A DNA stretch of 64,000 nucleotides from Chloroflexota bacterium. Lineage in GTDB: Bacteria; Chloroflexota; Dehalococcoidia; DSTF01; RBG-16-68-14. How positions within the stretch are numbered: the first letter of the stretch is position 1; every line of letters starts with the position of its first letter. The notes under the pieces were generated by a model that made no database searches, was not told the DNA's origin, and was given only the letters and a program-made list of their open reading frames with translations. The stretch is from the NCBI GenBank assembly GCA_029262675.1, contig JAJCYW010000012.1, positions 52,502-116,501 on the forward strand, read 5' to 3'. The position numbers and the translations under genes are program-made. Positions 62,094 through 64,000 of the stretch are shown here, in pieces.

Positions 62094-62537
62094 ATGTTGA
62101 GAATGGTGACTCATGCCGACCAGCGGCAACCCGAATGGGAACCAACAGATGACGTGTACTGCGGAATCGTCAGTTCGTCAGCTTGGCCGTTCAGCGACCC
62201 GCTGGTAGTCGAACTCGTAGTCGCGCGCGACTCATTCTTCGTCAAGGACGTGCACATCAACGCTCCGCTGACCGGCCTGCGGCGGTACGTTCGGCAGCGC
62301 GTGCGAGGCATGCCGATTTGGGAAGCGATGTACCTCCCACCAGGCGAGGAAGCGGGCGTCTATCGAGCTGACTTCTTTCATTGCGTAGAAATCGCACTGG
62401 GGCTGGCTGTCATCGAGTTCAAGAACGACGGCGACCGCGTTCTGGACTGGATGAAGAGTCTCCGCTATTCGTCTCGCGATCTCGCCAAGGAAATGCGAAC
62501 ACAGAAACCGCCAGCGCTCAAGGCCATTGTTCAGTAA
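62094..62537 (+). CDS. Hypothetical protein
   Basis: A 147-residue protein with no recognised family. It has a beta-rich start (PLVVELVVARDSFFVKDVHINAP), a GLRRYVRQRVRG segment, and a helical end. GGAAAG lies 7 bases before the ATG; a GTG at 62079 is the alternative. No neighbour suggests a role. Confidence 0.6.
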   Translation: MLRMVTHADQRQPEWEPTDDVYCGIVSSSAWPFSDPLVVELVVARDSFFVKDVHINAPLTGLRRYVRQRVRGMPIWEAMYLPPGEEAGVYRADFFHCVEIALGLAVIEFKNDGDRVLDWMKSLRYSSRDLAKEMRTQKPPALKAIVQ

Positions 62538-62644
62538 ATTTCAGGAGGCCCATCGCCTACGACTCCTAGCGCCCCGTCTGGGGTCTGGATTGTTCACGTG
62601 GCGTTGCTACGGCCTGGATGGCATCGGCTAGAATACTGAAGCCT

Positions 62645-62740
62645 ATGCGTCACCCACTACACGCAGTCCTCAACCTCGTCCTGGCCGCCGCTGCTGCAGC
62701 CGCGATCACCGCACTTGTGCTCGCCAAGACAGTCTTCTGA
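62645..62740 (+). CDS. Possible 31-residue membrane peptide
   Basis: A 31-codon frame (MRHPLHAVLNLVLAAAAAAA and on to TALVLAKTVF) is mostly a single hydrophobic helix and starts at an ATG after GAAGCCT. Its short length and Ala-rich content mean it may be noise; it is listed because small membrane peptides of this shape are often missed. Confidence 0.3.
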   Translation: MRHPLHAVLNLVLAAAAAAAITALVLAKTVF

Positions 62741-62852
62741 CAGAGCCTGGAATCGCCTGGCCGAAATATGTATCGCGGTTGCCCGCGGCGCCTACGTCCA
62801 TCATTCACTGACCGGCGAAAGGGCACCGAACTGCGTCCAGGAAGCCTCACGT

Positions 62853-63938
62853 TCAGGGCGGCCGGCGCTCTGCCAAGTCGCGCACGAAAGCGACCTCGGC
62901 CTCGCCCGGCTCAGGCAGCTCAAAGGGCCCCGTGTAACGTTCCGTCTCCGCCTTCAGCCCTTCCAGCTTCTCGCGGGAGGAGTCCAGCACGTCACGCAGG
63001 ACGGGGAGCGCCGGGTCCTCGCCGTCGAACTTCACCGCCACCTCCGAGACGACCTGTTCAAGCGCTAGCAGCGACGGCCACTGCTCCTCGACGCCGGCCT
63101 TCATCCGCTCCTTGTGCGCTTCGACGATCTCGTCAACCCGCGACGGCTCGCCGGTGTCCACTTCCAGGCCGTCCATGAACGGGATCGGCGCCGTCGGGCC
63201 CCGGCGATAGGCCTCCCAGGCCCGCTCACGCCCGTACCTGTGCATCCCGACGGCGTCAGCCTGGTCGTCGGGCCTGACATCGTAGGTCTTGGCCCACCCC
63301 GGCTTCACTGGTGGCTTCTCCCCCAGCCAGTCGTAGAACGAGCCAACCTGCAGGCTCTTGCCTCTCCCCTGCCCTTCTAGCGTCCCGTCCTTGACCAACG
63401 CGGCGATCTCAGCGCGCTTTTCGCCCTCTACGCGTTCCCACGCCTGAGGCATCACTATGACCCCATCGTGTGGGTCGTCGGGCTGTTCGGGCGCGAGATC
63501 AGCGTCTGTCCAGCCTTCGTGGCGCTCCACCAGCAGAACGACCAGTTCGTCCAGCGGCTTGTACTCCTCGCGGGCCTTCCGCTCCAACTCGGCGTACTCG
63601 GTCTCGGTGACCAGCTCCGTCGTCTCCCACTCGATGAACTCCGTGATCCGGTCGACGTTGACCTGCCAGAGCAGGAAGGTCGAGAGCCAGCCCGACCGCA
63701 GACTCAGCATCTCGACGTTGGCCTCCAGCTGCATGACGAGCGGCACGAGGTTGCGGTTGATGCCGTTCATCAGGTCGATGTAGTAGCTGAACTCGCGGGC
63801 CTGGTCCGGAGGCATGGTGCGCCGCCAGGCCGGGTCCTCGTCCTTGTCTTCCTTCCACGAACGCAGGACGAGCAGGGCCCGCTCCTTGGCGGTCAGTGCC
63901 GACGAGAGGCTCGACAGCCGCCTGTCCGTGCCGGTCAC
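62853..63938 (-). CDS. Hypothetical protein
   Basis: A 361-residue mostly helical, charged protein, GC-rich like the chromosome. It has a long helical N-terminus (ALTAKERALLVLRSWKEDKDEDPAWRR, MNGINRNLVPLVMQLEANVEML) and a coiled region near the end. No family, catalytic motif or signal peptide is recognised. GTG at 63938 overlaps the upstream gene's TGA (GTGA). Confidence 0.7.
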   Translation of the reverse strand: MTGTDRRLSSLSSALTAKERALLVLRSWKEDKDEDPAWRRTMPPDQAREFSYYIDLMNGINRNLVPLVMQLEANVEMLSLRSGWLSTFLLWQVNVDRITEFIEWETTELVTETEYAELERKAREEYKPLDELVVLLVERHEGWTDADLAPEQPDDPHDGVIVMPQAWERVEGEKRAEIAALVKDGTLEGQGRGKSLQVGSFYDWLGEKPPVKPGWAKTYDVRPDDQADAVGMHRYGRERAWEAYRRGPTAPIPFMDGLEVDTGEPSRVDEIVEAHKERMKAGVEEQWPSLLALEQVVSEVAVKFDGEDPALPVLRDVLDSSREKLEGLKAETERYTGPFELPEPGEAEVAFVRDLAERRPP

Positions 63939-64000
63939 GTCCAGCGTTCCACGTCGATCACCGTCCGTCTCTCCAAGATGCGCACGGTCTTGAGGCCGCA
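63935..64000 (-). CDS. Partial upstream gene, C-terminal 21 residues
   Basis: The minus strand reads in frame from the window end to a TGA at 63935 (CGLKTVRILERRTVIDVERW then T). It is coupled to the next gene by GTGA. Too short to identify. Confidence 0.5.
   Translation of the reverse strand, partial: CGLKTVRILERRTVIDVERWT

Noticed and set aside
1..64000. CRISPR arrays or cas genes
   Set aside because: No regularly spaced short direct repeats and no Cas protein were seen.
1..64000. Second half of comM elsewhere in the window
   Set aside because: No frame with the C-terminal comM motifs (GDP-x-CxC, SGPLLDRIDIHVE-type) was found on either strand.

Overview
The window comes from a GC-rich bacterium whose gene families and style point to the Chloroflexota, most likely a Dehalococcoidia-type lineage. 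The hints are a T-box-controlled trp operon, an EF-G-like paralogue, a uroporphyrinogen-decarboxylase-family enzyme, Pro/Thr-rich secreted proteins with dockerin-like repeats, and an rSAM/selenodomain-type transferase cluster. This assignment is inference; no rRNA gene is present.

Positions 1 to about 31,500 are chromosomal backbone. The order is: the end of a malic enzyme, an AlkD-like protein, a tandem DinB protein, an EF-G-like GTPase, then tyrS-ribF-UroD (minus strand), VanZ and a GAF-GGDEF protein, scpA, aroF-aroH, trpA with a CPBP protease, and a plus-strand cluster of two transferases around a radical SAM protein. A long minus-strand operon follows: trpS-trpE-[NUDIX/methyltransferase]-trpG-[antitoxin-toxin]-trpD-[DUF4268]-trpC-trpF-trpB-[GNAT-scar-GNAT]-hydrolase. 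A canonical promoter and a T-box leader with a UGG (Trp) specifier precede it. Five non-tryptophan gene cassettes are threaded into this operon by ATGA/GTGA-type overlaps. Behind trpB is the fossil of a tandem duplication, where a hydrolase 5' end is fused in frame to a trpB 3' end.

At 32,600 the comM (Mg-chelatase-like) gene is cut off inside its AAA+ domain by an integrated element with a large serine recombinase, a 41-codon coupled ORF and an excisionase-like HTH protein. The missing 3' part of comM is not in the window, so the island, if that is what it is, runs at least to the window end. Its left part holds an XRE/ImmA regulatory pair, a DEDDh exonuclease and a tyrosine recombinase. Next comes a defence-like cluster: a 1300-residue SF1 helicase with PLD nuclease and zinc ribbons, a small protein, a HEPN-like protein with an R-x4-H motif, a SIR2 protein, a 22-bp inverted-repeat element, and a membrane protein with PLD-like and methyltransferase-like domains.

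From about 47,300 on, the cargo is mixed: a zinc-ribbon protein and a phosphotriesterase flanked by a 24-bp direct repeat; a secreted lamin-tail/dockerin/metallo-beta-lactamase protein; a second SIR2 protein; a promoter, structured leader and hairpin ahead of a 1286-residue surface protein with five exact 92-residue repeats; a tRNA-like remnant; a putative propeller/TIM-barrel protein; a large LuxR-type ATPase regulator; and several unrecognised proteins up to the window end.
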